A stretch of DNA of 64,000 nucleotides from Megamerina dolium. Taxonomy: Eukaryota > Arthropoda > Insecta > Diptera > Megamerinidae. The stretch spans positions 28,715,029 through 28,779,028 of the forward strand of contig OY978527.1 of assembly GCA_963854835.1 (NCBI GenBank), given 5' to 3'. The notes beneath the pieces were generated by a model. It saw only the letters and a list, made by a program, of their open reading frames with translations. It had not been told where the DNA came from and searched no databases. Positions within the stretch are counted from its first letter, which is position 1. Every line of letters starts with the position of its first letter. Both the position numbers and the translations under genes were made by a program. Shown piece by piece: positions 39,131 through 52,184 of this stretch.

Positions 39131-39154
39131 AGAAGATTTCAAAAGAAATCTTCT
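39131..39154 (-). promoter_or_regulatory. Hairpin directly after the 5'-nucleotidase stop codon
   Basis: A perfect 10-bp stem (AGAAGATTTC, AAAA loop, GAAATCTTCT) begins on the base after the TGA at 39157-39155. It sits between the stop codon and the AATAAA at 39113-39108. A 3' UTR role is possible but unproven; a chance palindrome is also possible. Confidence 0.45.
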
Positions 39155-42033
39155 TCACGTATATAAAACTTTGATACGATTTTCAATGCCGGCATAAATA
39201 GGACTTGTGGCTGCGGTGTAAGCCAATAAAGCTTCTAGGTCAGTCATTTCTTCTCTGTAAAAATTGGAAAAATAAATTAATAAAATTATTAATAAGATAA
39301 TTTGAAATACTCGTAAACTTACTGCAACTCGGTTGCGTAATTAGCGAACATGGTAAAACCATCACCACCACCCACAAGAAAACTAGGTGATACTATGCGG
39401 TATACACGTTTTGGATCAAATTGTTCATATATTGGTATTTCGCAATCCGAACAGCGCACTTTCATATCGATAATACGTTTACCCACCGGTTTCGACATAT
39501 TATAGATAATCTTAAGGCCAGCTACTTGCAAAAAATTACTTGACGCAGTTATATTGCGTTCCAAATCGATCTGTTGAATACCATACTCTAAAGCTTCACT
39601 TAATTTATCGCCAGGTAAATTGAAGGCAGTCAATATATTTTCAAATGGTGACATTGTAACCAAATGGGAATAGGTGATGTCTGGAAAAAGTTTGTAGGTA
39701 TTAAAATGTAGAAGAGATATTAAATCCACTACTAACTTCCTCTGATAAGTGGCACACGTAAAGCACCCGTGTTAATAAGAGCAATAGAAACATTTGTCCA
39801 ATTTGGTGCGTCATATGCGGTTAAATTTGTGAACTGAGAATTGAGAAGAAATGTTTTAGCATAATACTCGTGTACATAGTACTATGTAAATAGACCTACC
39901 GCACGAATCATGGCATCACAAAAGAAATTACCCAAATTGCATTCGGTCGAACTACATGGAGATTTTAGTAAGTCCACTTTAGTTTTACCAATTACAACAT
40001 TGCCTTTTGCATCAATGATCTCCTTCCATGGCTGCAAAGCCGCGTTCACTTCCAAATCTAGAAGATTCGATTTTAAATCAAAACAAAGAAATAGAATTAA
40101 CCAATAGGCACTGACCTTCAGGTACATTAGAACCCATATAAATAGGTGCCCCTTCATAGTTGATTATATCGCCGTGATCATCGAAATATACAGTAATATT
40201 ACCAACATATTTAGCATATGCTGCCGCTTGCACTATGAGCACACGATGACCACTTTTATGTATCACCTCGGTGGGATAATCACCACCTGGAGCATCAGGT
40301 CCTGGTAGTTTATCGCCGGTATAAAGAAAAGTATGCGAATGAGCACCAACAATAACATCGATTTCATCGCCCGCATGCTGAGCAATCAATTGATCAACAT
40401 TATAGCCACAATGTGATATGGCAATAATGATATTAGCACCTTGTTGTTTTAATCTTTCCGCTTCTTTGCGTATGGCATCGCTTTCATTGCGAAAAGTTAG
40501 CTCACCAGTATTGGCTAGATCATATGTCGTCTCCAAAATGACACCAATGATACCAATTTTACGATTACCCCGTTCCAATATAGTGGATCGTTTATATTTG
40601 CCTGTTATTGTGGGCTCCCTCTCTGAATCCATATTGGCTACCAACATTGTTGTATTGAGAGTTTCTAAAAATGGTACAACTCCATCAATGCCGTGATCGA
40701 ATTCATGATTACCTAAAGTCTAAGATATAAAATACGGGTAAGTATAGTACATTCAATTGCATAAATTGCATTTTTTATCGCTAAATACTAACCATTGCAT
40801 CAGCTGGCACCATATTCAAGAATTGACTTGTTACATTCCAACGACCAATATTATACCAAAGGGTCCCTTGAAAACTATCGCCGGCATTAAAGTATACGGG
40901 ATTTGTGTCTTTCAGTTCTTGTAGCAAATTTTTTACCGTATATACAGTGCGTGCATAGCCGCCGATGCATTCTTCGCCAGCATCACATGTGCCACCATAA
41001 ATATCAGTGGGCTCAAATCTAGTAAAATTTATGTTACTTAGATCGTTTTTCCATCAATTTATAATCTACTTAAGTACCTAATACTTTTAAAAATTGTATG
41101 TCTCAATTATTTTACCGACAATTTATTGATATGATCAAATCTGATAGATTAGATATTTCATTTGTTATGTACGAGCATAAATTATAACTAGCGCGCTTTA
41201 TTTTACAGTGTCGAATTGCTAAACGCTATTCGTAAAATTCGTTTGCGAAGCTATTTATGACTGGATGGAAAATACTGCACACATAATACACTAGTTAGTG
41301 TCAAATGCAAAAGCACTAACAACAAAAAGCCAAATTATTCGATTTGATCGTCCCATGCAATAAAATCAAGTAACTTTTATATACATATACATATGTGTAT
41401 ACACTGTATGACTGGAGAGACCACTGCGTTCTCGGCTGACATGCTGGCAGAATAGGATTAAAGAATGAAAAAAATTAGTAAATCTTGCAACTAATGCTGC
41501 TTTTACGAGCAGCCACCCAGAACGAATAGGTCTACCAATCAAGAGAAATCGATTTCTTCTAATTTTCTAACCTGTTCGTCATATGGGGGACGATATGTGA
41601 TCGAAGAGTGTTTTGACGTCAGATACAAAATCTATAGAGATTCTCCGGTTGACCATTGGCCCGAGAAAAATTGTCATTAGCAGAGCTAGGGTGAATTCTG
41701 TACGCTGATGTAATTAAATATCTATTTTTTATTTTTTAGCATTTTTTTTCTCATACACTGTTATTTGCAGACATTTTGTATTTGCAAGTTGTATAATTAT
41801 TTAAGTTTCACAAAAACAAAAAATAGAAAATCAAGCTGCGAATGTCCTTTAAACGCTATACATATCTATATTGTAATGTTTATGATTGCACCGTCATGCT
41901 TACGTAGTCACATGTACACTTACCTGGCGTGAAAATCGTTAATATGTATAATGGATAAAGGAAAATGAACAGAGCACAGAGCCGAAGTTACATTGTAAAA
42001 TATTAAAGTGAATGCGATATAAATAACTCTCAT
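39155..42033 (-). CDS. Secreted 5'-nucleotidase / apyrase family protein
   Basis: Metallophosphatase of the 5'-nucleotidase family, which hydrolyses extracellular nucleotides. Seven coding exons join in frame: 42033-41924, 41018-40793, 40719-40116, 40057-39900, 39833-39737, 39680-39323, 39254-39155, giving about 550 residues (human CD73 has 574). A signal peptide covers about residues 1-21. Metal and active-site motifs are present: HINDFHAR (D33, H35), NAGDSFQG (D84), LGNHEFDHG (N116, H117), ISHCG (H215) and GAHSHT (H239, H241). The C-terminal substrate domain has CNLGNFFCDAMI and LVGGGDGFTMF. The protein ends GIENRIKVLYT with no hydrophobic GPI-anchor tail, unlike CD73, so a soluble secreted enzyme is inferred. 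Whether it cleaves only AMP or also ATP/ADP cannot be read from this sequence. An AATAAA lies about 42 bases past the stop. Confidence 0.92.
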
Positions 42034-42729
42034 TATTACGACGTTCTACTTTTATACTTTAATGGCTATTATTAGGTATTTCTTTGGTTTGAGCTAAACT
42101 ATTGGCAGCAATCGAATGGTCGATGGTATAAGTTCAACTAAAATAAAACGTGCATACATTTATAACGATCAATTTTGACCATACGATTATCTTATGATTA
42201 TAATCTCATTGAAATACACAATCGCACTCACACATGCACACTTATTACGTTTGCGTGCACAGTCAACAGCCGCTTATAAATAAAATGGATCAAGTGCTTA
42301 ACTCATTGTGGCCAGCTGGGCTCATTGGGAGGGAATGTGTTGAGAAGTGTAGTACAGAAACATATGTAAATATAATAAGCTCTTTGTTGCTTTCAATTTT
42401 TTTGATACTGCTGCTGCTAACAACAGTGAGTGAGTATGAGAAATCTGTTTTTATACCCTACACCCAGAGGGTCAAGGTTGTATTGATTTTTTGCTTCCGT
42501 TTGTAATACACATGAGATGGCGTGACAGGTACACAAAAGAATATATTGGTAATTGTTATAAAACTATATTTTTTTAATCCACGCCTACCTAAGTTGTTCC
42601 ATTTTTCATCCTTAAAAAGTCATCACCGACCCGAATTGCTTTCATAATGTAGAGTATCTACGTTTCGTTATTACCAACGCTATTTCCTTACTGGTTTAAA
42701 AATAATATTGTTTTATTATTATATTGCAC

Positions 42730-42731
<2 letters not shown>

Positions 42732-42766
<35 letters not shown>
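42732..42766. repeat. (GA)n microsatellite
   Basis: About 17 uninterrupted GA units in the spacer upstream of the 5'-nucleotidase gene. It could bind GAGA-type factors in flies, but nothing else supports a regulatory role. Confidence 0.85.
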
Positions 42767-42768
<2 letters not shown>

Positions 42769-42924
42769 CTAACACTCTCAGCTAGTCATAAGTACCATGG
42801 GAATTACCAATTGAGCTTTTGTAGCAGTGACCACCATACTAATTACAGTATGAAGCAAAAATTCGTTGTTTAATATACGCGGTTTGTTTGATAAGTAGTC
42901 GTCCTAGATTAGATTGGCTTTGAC

Positions 42925-43110
42925 CAGAACTCTATTTATATCTCAACATGAAATCCTTTCAGTTCGACAATTTTTTCCTTCGAATAGTTTTTCACGAGAC
43001 ACTCAAGGTAAGACCTAGTCTCAGTGAGAACATCTTAAAATTTGGAAATAAATAACTGTCGCTGGCAGCTAAATCTGGAGAACATGGTGTATGACTAATC
43101 ACTTTGTAGA
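42925..43110 (-). mobile_element. mariner C-terminal fragment
   Basis: A minus frame reads MFYKVISHTPCSPDLAASDSYLFPNFKMF. This recalls the HPPYSPDLAPSDYxLFPNxK segment around the third catalytic Asp of mariner transposases. The rest of the element was not found. Confidence 0.55.
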
Positions 43111-43559
43111 ACATTTCACTTTTAGCCAATTTAAATCTTATAAAAAAAACTGAAACTACACACATATGTTGGAGAGATATTAGTACTTCTGATGTACTTG
43201 TATATACAATATAACATAACTCATACGACCTGTGCATAACATGGGTTTTTTGTGCAGATTAACGAATTCAATATATTTTGCCTTTTTTTACATGCAACAA
43301 AAAAACAATACATTTAGCCTGTTTAATTCTTTTGTTTTTCCCTCAACGTACTAAAAATGCTTAATGCTTGTGTTTTACTTTTCAACCAAAATATAAATAA
43401 ATAAATAAGACTCGTCACCTTTATTAGATATAATATATAATATTTTAGCTAATAATTACATACAGAGTATTAACAACTAAGGACTATCAGTCAACTGAGA
43501 CTAACGAAAACAAACGTATTAAATTATTTCTGATGTTGAACATTGCCGACATAAAAAAA

Positions 43560-44880
43560 CGCGTTAGAAACAAGGTTTTCAATCCCGAACTGCCTAAGGA
43601 AGATAATTCGAAGCTATCTAAGCAACCGACTTCTAATCTATGAAACCATTGAGGATCAGAAATCACAGAAAATATCTTCGGGGGCGGCCCAAGGATTCAT
43701 TCTCGGACCTGACCTCTGGAATATAACGAAATATTGCGTAAAGAAATGCCTGACGACATCCATCTTGTTGGATACGCAGATGACATAGCTGCTAAAATAA
43801 CCGCTCGTAATACTGAAGAGTCAAAAAGAAAGCTGAACCAAGTGATGATCAGAGTACAAGCATGGCTGGAGGACCATGGTCTCAAGCTTGCAACAGAGAA
43901 GACAGATCTGATCCTTCTGACGAAACGGCACATACCGCTGGAGGTCGACATGAAAGTCCTTGATACAACGCAAGCGCCTACTGCTAATGGAAATGACGAA
44001 CTCGATCCTTCTTTACGGAAGCGAACTGTGGGCAGACACGCTAAAGTCAAAAAGCCGCCGGAAAGTGCTGCTTTCTGTGCAACGCACCTGTGCACTCAGA
44101 GTAGCCTCCTCATACCGAACAGTGTCTGGAGCAGCGGTGCAAAAAATATGAGGCTGCTGGGCCTAAGTCCCGAAGAAGCGAGACGACAAACCATAGATAT
44201 GTGGCAAGCAAGATGGAACACCGAACCAAGCGGAAGATGGACAGCGAAGTTAATATCCGACCTTAGAGAATGGACTCAAAGAAAGCACGGTGAAGTAAAT
44301 TATTACTTCACGCAGTTTCCATCCGGTCATGGCTACTTCAAAAAATATTTGCATCGCATGGGGAAATCAGACCAACCACGATGTATATATTGCGACACAG
44401 AATTTGACGACGCAGAACACACGTTTTTTAAATGTGAACGGTGGCGTAATGAAAGATATGCGCTAGAACGGGTAATCGGAGCATACACGACTGGAAATAT
44501 CATAAAGAAAATGATATCAAACGAAAAAAATTGGAATGCGCTAGTAAACTTTGTCGAAGACGTGGTTAAAAAGAAACGGCTAGAAATGGATAGAGTTCCT
44601 GAATATTACCCTGACGTAACATAATACTGCTACGACATAACTCTGCAGCAACTGCACATCAGCGACACAAGAATTATAAAATAGAATAGCGACCCTGGAC
44701 GCAGAGGGAGTAACAGTATTGAAGTCCTTCGCAGGATGTCATCTTGGATCTCCTGCCCCGAAGTAATGCAATAGTAGGCCCGGGGCAGGTGAAGAATCCA
44801 GGAGAGGAGGAGGGAGTTTTTTAAGGGATACACCACACACGGCATTTTTTACCCCACCTCAACGCCAAAAAAAAAAATAA
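43560..44880 (+). mobile_element. R1-type LINE, 3' half
   Basis: The open frame 43734-44624 starts inside the reverse transcriptase domain: VGYADDIAAKITARN holds the catalytic YADD box. It ends with a C-terminal zinc-knuckle region RCIYCDTEFDDAEHTFFKCERW typical of R1/RT-clade elements. Just upstream, GGGPRIHSRT suggests the degraded GxxQG box. Between about 43960 and 44150 the best match moves to another frame (SILLYGSELWADTL), so the long frame is a patched copy. A 3' UTR ends in an A-rich tract near 44866-44880. The 5' half is absent. Confidence 0.8.
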
Positions 44881-46900
44881 ACATTGACTGAGAAAATCGC
44901 ACAGTTTTTTGATGCTGAATGATATAACTTATTTTTTAGTGTAGACTTGTCACTAAGTCTGTTTATGTTGTAAAACACCTTCTGTTCAAATATAAAACGA
45001 TTTCACGCTTTTCAAACCCGGATCTTCACAAACAATAGCATACACTTACTCAATGAGTTCTTGTTTGTATTGTTGCACTTCATGCACGTTCACTACCTGG
45101 TTCATCTTTAGCGCTTGTGCGACCACGTTTAAACTCTAAAGGTCATCGATGCACAGTTGAAAATGAAGGAGCAGATTTCTTTCTCTTTCCGATAAACCAT
45201 CTAAAACAAAGAATTTTATTACTGCACGAAGCACGGTTTTTTCCCATTGTACAAAAAAAACGATGACATGTCAACTTCAAATGGCTTGTAAACAAAGAAT
45301 GAATTGACAAATCATAATAGAATTTTAAATGTGTTCAAATGGAAGATGAAATATTCAAACAGCGTATAAATCTTGATTCCTCTGCTGGTTAATGTGTGTG
45401 TGGCTTGCAATACTTCCATACCAACCTGTGTATTCATCGGTCCCATTTCAACGATGCACTGCATTAATGTGGAAACATTTTTGTAATAATGTTGAAAATC
45501 TAATTTCTTACATTAATTAATATTTTTGAAATAAAACTAAAATAAAAATTGACGGTCTATTGCCTCGATTTAATTTTAATCAGATATTAAATCATTTATG
45601 TAATTCAATAAGTTGACAATTCAAACATTTGTATTACGAATATAAATGTATTATATGTATTTATATAATTAGAATATGACTAAATATAATTTGATCATTC
45701 AGAAAAAATTACAATACTTCAAGTACACGTTCATTTAAAAAAATAATTTACCAATATTTATAGATGCCACCATATATTACAGTTACATATTACATATATA
45801 ATTAGATATAGGTAAGAGAAAAAAGGAGTAGTAGTAGTAGTAGTAGTAATAGATACATAGATAATTCTATTACAAAATTTAAATTTTACAATGCACATAA
45901 ATACGCGCATAAGTATTATTTGAAATCATTATTTTTATATCCCGATGTTTTTATTTTTATTTTGTGTCACGTGCCTAACAACTCTATTTTTCAATGATGC
46001 TACCAAATAGTAAATGTGTATTAAACACAAAAATATTGATTTAGATTATGATGATTCTCAAAAAATAAAATGTCTTTGGCTAGTGCCTGCTTTCAAAAGA
46101 TCTCAATTACATTGAGTATATTAATTGATTTTTGAACATGCGAAAAACTAATTTCTTTAGCCAAGGTAAGGTGAACACGGTTACCATATAAGAAAACAAA
46201 TTTTTCCAATTTTTGAGGATAATCATACAATAATTGCAGTTGTATTTGTAGGTTTGAATACAAAAACTAAATTGCCATGATATTATTAAACCATTCATAT
46301 GCGTATGTGAAGACATGCACTTGCGCACCCGTTTCACAAGTGTGTAAGACAGAAGTCTTAAGCAGCTTAAATTGATTAAAATGTGACCTTAAAAATAAGC
46401 CACTATATCGCAATGCCACCAATGCATATGTCCAAATTGATACCATAATGTAGAAAGGCACTAACCTCAGCATAATAATAGAAGGTGGTAGTGAAACTAA
46501 TATTGTTCTCTTGGAAGTTAACCTAAAAAAACTCTTTGGGTTTACTTAATACACATTTTGATATTTATTTCCATTATTTACTATTTATTTGAGGAAAATC
46601 TAAAATATTAGTTAAGACCGTTCTACATTAAGGTGAAGGCTTATTGTATATAATCAATTTTTTGATTGTTGAACATGTGATTCAATTCCCGTTTTAAAAT
46701 GTTTAATTGCACTATGCACTAGTAAAATTGCCGTCTTTGCTATAGTAAAAAACAGCAATCAGTTTTATTGGCAAGCATGTGTTTATGTTAACGTTAATTT
46801 TTAGTTCTGTTATAAGGACAGCATTCAGACAATGAACAAAATTCGTCTTATAACCACGCGATAATTAAAATTCAAAAAAAAAATAATAATAAAATGGATA
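44881..46900. other. AT-rich spacer
   Basis: No gene or element recognised. An (AGT)n microsatellite occupies about 45825-45848. The short minus frames at 46107-46473 are AT-rich and match no family I know. Confidence 0.5.
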
Positions 46901-46904
46901 TAGA

Positions 46905-47095
46905 TATATTTAGCACTTATAGGCTCCAAAGAGTTCTTTTACGCATTTTCCCAATATTAGAAGGGACCTAACTATATTAGCCGGTTCCAAAAGGCAGAAT
47001 CCTTGTAATACACCCCTTTCTGAGCTAGATGATAGATTTACCTTAAGAGCTTTTCCAACACGAATCATTACTGCCGGAAGAAGTGCCACTCACAT
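46905..47095 (-). mobile_element. tRNA-derived SINE, degenerate partial copy
   Basis: Shares the body of the SINE family in inverted orientation: AGAAGGGACCTA, TAGCCGGTTCCAAAAGGCAGAA and TGCCGGAAGAAGTGCCA. The tRNA-like head is missing or unrecognisable. It is the oldest-looking of the four copies. Confidence 0.6.
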
Positions 47096-48387
47096 CACGA
47101 CTCAGAACAATGGTAGACACACAAAGTTTGTAAAAATAATCAACTTGGTGAAATCAGTACAACATTACGCGGCCGATTTTTATACAGCATTTCGCAACAG
47201 CCCAAATTATGTGCTGTTAGGTCAGTCTATTGCATAAATTGCATAAATGACGAAAAGACGTCATCGAAACGTATCTAGGTATGGGTGTATTGGGACTTGA
47301 CTATTTAGTACACTACCTGGGTGCATGTGTGTTTGTTTTTTTGTTTAATTTTGTTTTTTGTTTGAAATGAAATAATTGTATATACTACATAAATTTCAAT
47401 AACGTTCTTTTTTCCCAAAAAAGGCAAATACAAAATACGTTTATTATGGAAGATATAATTACAAAAGAAAATATTATAGAAAAATAGAAAGAAACAAAAT
47501 GGAAATGGAAAAGAGAAAAATCAAAATAAGCAAATATATATTATAATTACATATATTTTAGTAGCATATCATATGCTTATTTAGATGAATTAAATGTAGG
47601 TAAATATAAAATAAATTCAGTTCTCATTTTTAACAACAAACTAACCAATCCAACAATCATCCAACAAAAAATGTTCTATATGAAAATGTAAGCATTGTAA
47701 AATATACATTGAATAATAATTTGTTGTTGCTGTTGTTGTTGTTGTGTATAAATACGCATAGCGAACATAGCAAACTGAGCTCAAATTGAAACTAGAATTT
47801 TGTTTTTAATTTCAAAGAAATTTCCAAATGAAAATTGCACGATTGCGACACATACGCGTTTCTAGGGGATGTTTATGTTTTAATCATTGATTCTTCTTTT
47901 CTACGGATTTCTCTTGTTTCCTCTTCTTCTATTATTAAGTAATTATTATTATTATTCTAGCTTCATAACAATGTTACAATGTTCCAAAGAATGAATTAAT
48001 TTGCATTTTAAGCAAAAAAAAAAAAATGTTTTATTATCTAACATGCCTACGTACACTAGCAAAAACTTCTAGATTATCAATACTTGTAGATGTACATATA
48101 TTAGTATATGTGCATAATGGTATGTATATAACTATAGCTAGTACTACAATATTTTGCTGATTTTGGTGTGTTTACACTTTGCTAAGATGATAATTTATAT
48201 GTAATAGTTGAAATTATTGTTAACTTAGCAAGTTGCTTCCTTTGATTGTATCGCAACCATTATTATCTATGCTTGATTAATTGCAATTTTTACTATTATA
48301 TGTACAACATATGTCTGTACTCAACTAAAGTGCTATACTTAGGCTTATCTGTATGTATGTACTATAAATGCCTTTCAAGTTTGGCAC
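47096..48387. other. AT-rich region downstream of fzr
   Basis: Non-coding, with a (TTG)n tract near 47722-47744 and A/T runs. The part next to 48388 is presumably the fzr 3' UTR. No polyadenylation signal stands out enough to fix its end. Confidence 0.45.
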
Positions 48388-49821
48388 TTATCGAATATTC
48401 GTAAAGAGATTCAAAACGGATTTATTCTCTTTTTGGCTGCGCGCCTTACTGAACACATTCCAAAAACGTAATGTCTCGTCACCGGCCCCAGTGACAATCG
48501 CCTCACCATCCGGACTCAGAGCCAAATAGAGTACTCGATAAGAGTGGCCCGTCAGTTTGGCCACTTGCGTCAGTGAGGGATATTTCCAAACAAGTATCTG
48601 ATTCTGCGAGTAACCATGTGTGGACACCAATTCCGATGAATGTTTGGACCAGGCGAGATTGCATACTTGCGAGCCGGTGTCTACACACTGCATTGGCTGG
48701 CCAGTGAGTGTATTCCAAAAGCGTATGCAACGATCAGCTGTACCACCACCACTTGCCAAGAGACCATGATGATGTGGTGACCATGCAATCGCTTTCACAG
48801 CGGCCATATGTTCTGTATATGATTGCACGGGATTAAGTGAGTGTTGATTCCACACATAGAGGCGATTATCGTTGCCACCACTGGCTAAATATTGATTGTC
48901 CGGTGACCATTTCAGACCGCACACTTCCTGCCGATGACCCACCAAACGACGTTCGGACTGTTGTGCTGGAGTGCGTGTATCACGTTGAATAATCAGGCGA
49001 TCTCTTGAGCCACTCGAAAGAATATCGCCATTCCAGGCCAGTGCTCCCACACGCGCTGAATGACCATTCAATTTGTTAATCTAATGAAACAAACATTATT
49101 ATTGGATATTATTTGTAATGCCTAAAAGTATGCTACATATAAATGTTCTCGCATCAAATATCAAATTGAGAAAAGCAACAACTTACTTGTTTACTAGCAG
49201 CCACATCCCAAACGGTAACGTAACCATGATGTGTACCAACAGCAACTAAATTACCACGTTCATTCCACGACACCGATGTTACGGTATTTGCATCGGGGCT
49301 AAGGTCGCATAAACGTGTAACCTGTGTAAATTTGATACATAAACAACAATATTATAATGGATATTTTTAGGTAGGTACAATATAAGTAAATACACAGAAG
49401 CACACAGGCACGCATGTGAAATATAACAAATAAATATTAGCAACTGTTTGCCATCTGTGCTTAAATAATCAAACGGTAACGTACTTGACTTGTACAAGCG
49501 CTCCATAGGTAAACACAACTACCTAAACCAACAGCAAGCACATTCTGTGATGACCAATCGACCAAATTTAAATAAAAATCATCTTGTAATTCAGGCGCAT
49601 CCAATACCTGTAGAAGGTAGAATTGAATTGAACATTAATTAAAATTGATTGTGAGAAAAAAAAAAAACAAAATAAATAGAATCAATAGAATAGAATTTAA
49701 AACAATTTACCTTAAACGGTATACGTGATATTTTTCTGGTTGCCTTCCGTGGTGAACGCAAAAGTTTCTGACTTTTTGCGCTTACAGGTGATAATGAATA
49801 TGGGCATTGTTCGTTGAAATC
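48388..49821 (-). CDS. fzr: Fizzy-related / Cdh1 APC/C activator, C-terminal exons
   Basis: WD40 activator of the anaphase-promoting complex: it brings substrates such as mitotic cyclins to the ubiquitin ligase and is needed for mitotic exit and endocycles. Four in-frame exons: 49821-49711, 49607-49485, 49321-49187, 49080-48388, coding about 353 residues. The first reads PYSLSPVSAKSQKLL then RKISRIPFK, just before the WD40 propeller. The propeller blades follow (VLDAPELQDDFYLNLVDWSS; LNGHSARVGALAWNGD; GLKWSPDNQYLASGGNDNRL; LYLALSPDGEAIVTGAGDETL). The protein ends in the Ile-Arg tail (NLFTNIR) that docks on the APC/C. The N-terminal exons with the C-box and start codon were not found in the 14 kb to the window end, so the gene is partial here. 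Confidence 0.93.
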
Positions 49822-50814
49822 CTAAAACGAAGAAGATTTTTCAAAATTGTTATTAAGTGTTTTAATGTCTATTGCAAAAGCTAATATTTTTCAAACACAA
49901 CACAAACATATGCCCACACACACTCGTATATGCTAATCAATTTATTTACATTGCTGCCAGTCAATTAGCAACCGTGCGCTAAATTCTTAGCGTCACGATT
50001 CATTCGTAGTTGTAGTTGCGCATGTAATTATTTCTTAATTATTTTCAATTTGCTAAAATTTCACAAAATTCTATCAACTAAAATATAACCACGAATAAAT
50101 GTAATCTTATGCCAGTCAATCAACATTTAAAGTACAATTAAGTTTATTACATCAACCATTTACCCATTTTTGAATACAATTAAAATATGCTAACTAAAAC
50201 ACAATAGACTTGTGTAAATATTAACATACACATTCAATTTGTATGTACATATTTTGCCCCTATGTATAAGAGAAAACAAAGAAAATGTGTCAAACAACTG
50301 TGTCAATTTAATACAAAATAATGCAAATTAAAATTGTCTATTTGTGTGGCGCAAAAAATTGACAATTACAAAACACACATGTATACATTGGCTTTGTAAT
50401 ACCATCTGAAGCATGTATGAATTGAGTATACAATTGTAAGGAACTACCGACCGAGGGTTCAAAATCTACTGAGAAATAGGGCACTAACAAAGTGCAATAA
50501 TTGACAATCGTTTATGCCATTCGTTCAAATTACTTCTAACTTCATCATAGCACGACTTCACTTTATAGCACACCAGTAAAATTTTCGAATTGTTATAGGC
50601 CAGCGAAATTCAATGCAGTTAGTATTCCCAGAATATTTGTTATCTGTGTAAAAACAAAGGCCACAATCTCTTCGAAGTCCTAGTTTACGTTTTAGAGACA
50701 CCACATGCGTTGAAACAGCAGATATTGGCAATAACTACACAGAAAGAGACGCAGCCCCGAGTGCCAAGCAGAAATTTTAGCTGTAAACGTGAAAAGTCTT
50801 CATATGCTTGAACA
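49822..50814. other. fzr intron sequence, non-coding
   Basis: AT-rich sequence upstream of the first fzr exon seen. No coding exon recognised. The whole region from here to the window end is probably one long fzr intron or 5' flank, invaded by transposons. Confidence 0.45.
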
Positions 50815-51690
50815 CGGATAGGGTTACGCTAGAAAGATAGCATTTCGTACTAAATAAACTTTTCAGGCAGTTTTGTGATTGCTTGACTCATTATTGTTAG
50901 AGCACGCGTCAAATATGGACACCAGTAAAGAGAAAATACGTCATATTTTACAGTTTTTCTTCGATAAAGGCGAAAACGCTAGCCAGACGGCTGAAAATGT
51001 GAATAGTGTTTTTGGTCCTGATACTGCAGCAGCCAATCACGTGCAATTTTGGTTTCGTCGATTCCATTCCGGTAATTTTGATGTCAAAGATGCACCACGC
51101 TCTGGAAGGCCAATTGTCGAAAATATCGATCAAATAATGGAAATCGTCGAGTCTGACCGTCATGTAGCTATGGAGCTAAACATTGCACAAAAAACCGTTT
51201 AGAACCATAAGGCTGGATACAAAAAGAAGTTCGATGTATGGGTGCCGCAACGCAAAAAAACCGCATGGACCGAATTTCCATCTCCGAATCGCTGCTGGAT
51301 CGCAACAAAATCGATCCATTTGTGACGCGGATGGTTACTGGTGCTGAAAAGTGGGTCATTTACGACGTCAAGCGAAAGCGGTCGTGGTCGAATCGCGGTG
51401 GTCAAGCCAAGATTGACGGTGAGGAAGGTTTTGCTGTGTGTTTGGTGGGATTGGCAGGGAATCATCTACTATGAGCTGCTCCCCCCTACGGAAAAACTCT
51501 TAATTCGGATCTGTACCCTCAACAATTGGACCGTCTGAAGGAAGCAATCACACAGAAGCGGCCAGCTTTGGCCAATAGGAGAGGAATTGTGTTCCATTAG
51601 GAGCTTGGTTGGTGGGTTCTTATGCGTCCACCCTATAGTCCGGACTTCGCACCAAGTGATTACTACCTATTCTTCGGTCGCGGTGCATCA
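50815..51690 (+). mobile_element. irritans-like mariner copy 2, defective
   Basis: The frame starting at 50879 (51202 is its stop) holds the N-terminal helix-turn-helix region: ENASQTAENVNSVFG, VQFWFRRFHSGNFDVKDAPR. A second frame from 51238 has RMVTGAEKWVIYD, where the family has GDEKW, so the first catalytic Asp is Ala. Near 51575 GIVFH runs straight into ELGWWVLMRPPYSPDFAPSDYYLF: the HQDNARPH segment with the second Asp is deleted. Its left end resembles the outer end of the copy at 28580-29780. Confidence 0.82.
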
Positions 51691-52184
51691 TAGCCTTAAT
51701 AATAATAATATTAATTTCATGCAGGTCTAAGGTCGTGAGTATCAAACAACAATTGGAAAGTTGATTTGACTGATTGAACAAAATCCAACCCAATCTAGCG
51801 CAATAGCACAATAGCGCTATTCTTCATCAAATGAGCGTCATAACACCAAATGAAAAAACGTTCACAGTCGAAGATCGAATGAAACTCACATAAGGTCCTA
51901 TGTTTCTATGGACGACGAAACTTATTAAAATAAAATATGAGGACATTAATTGATCATTTATTTCACTCTAAACGAGAGAATAAGTATTTGCTGTCCTTTT
52001 TACGGCAATAAGAATTGGTTCAATGACAACAATGTCCACTATGTGACGAAAGTGGAGAATCAAGCAAATGTGTCACAATTGTATATCGAAATCGCGGTTT
52101 TTTTTTAAATTATGAATATGAAATTAAAGGTATCATATTTCGGCAAATAAACTCTGATCTACTTACATATAAGCACATTTCCTA

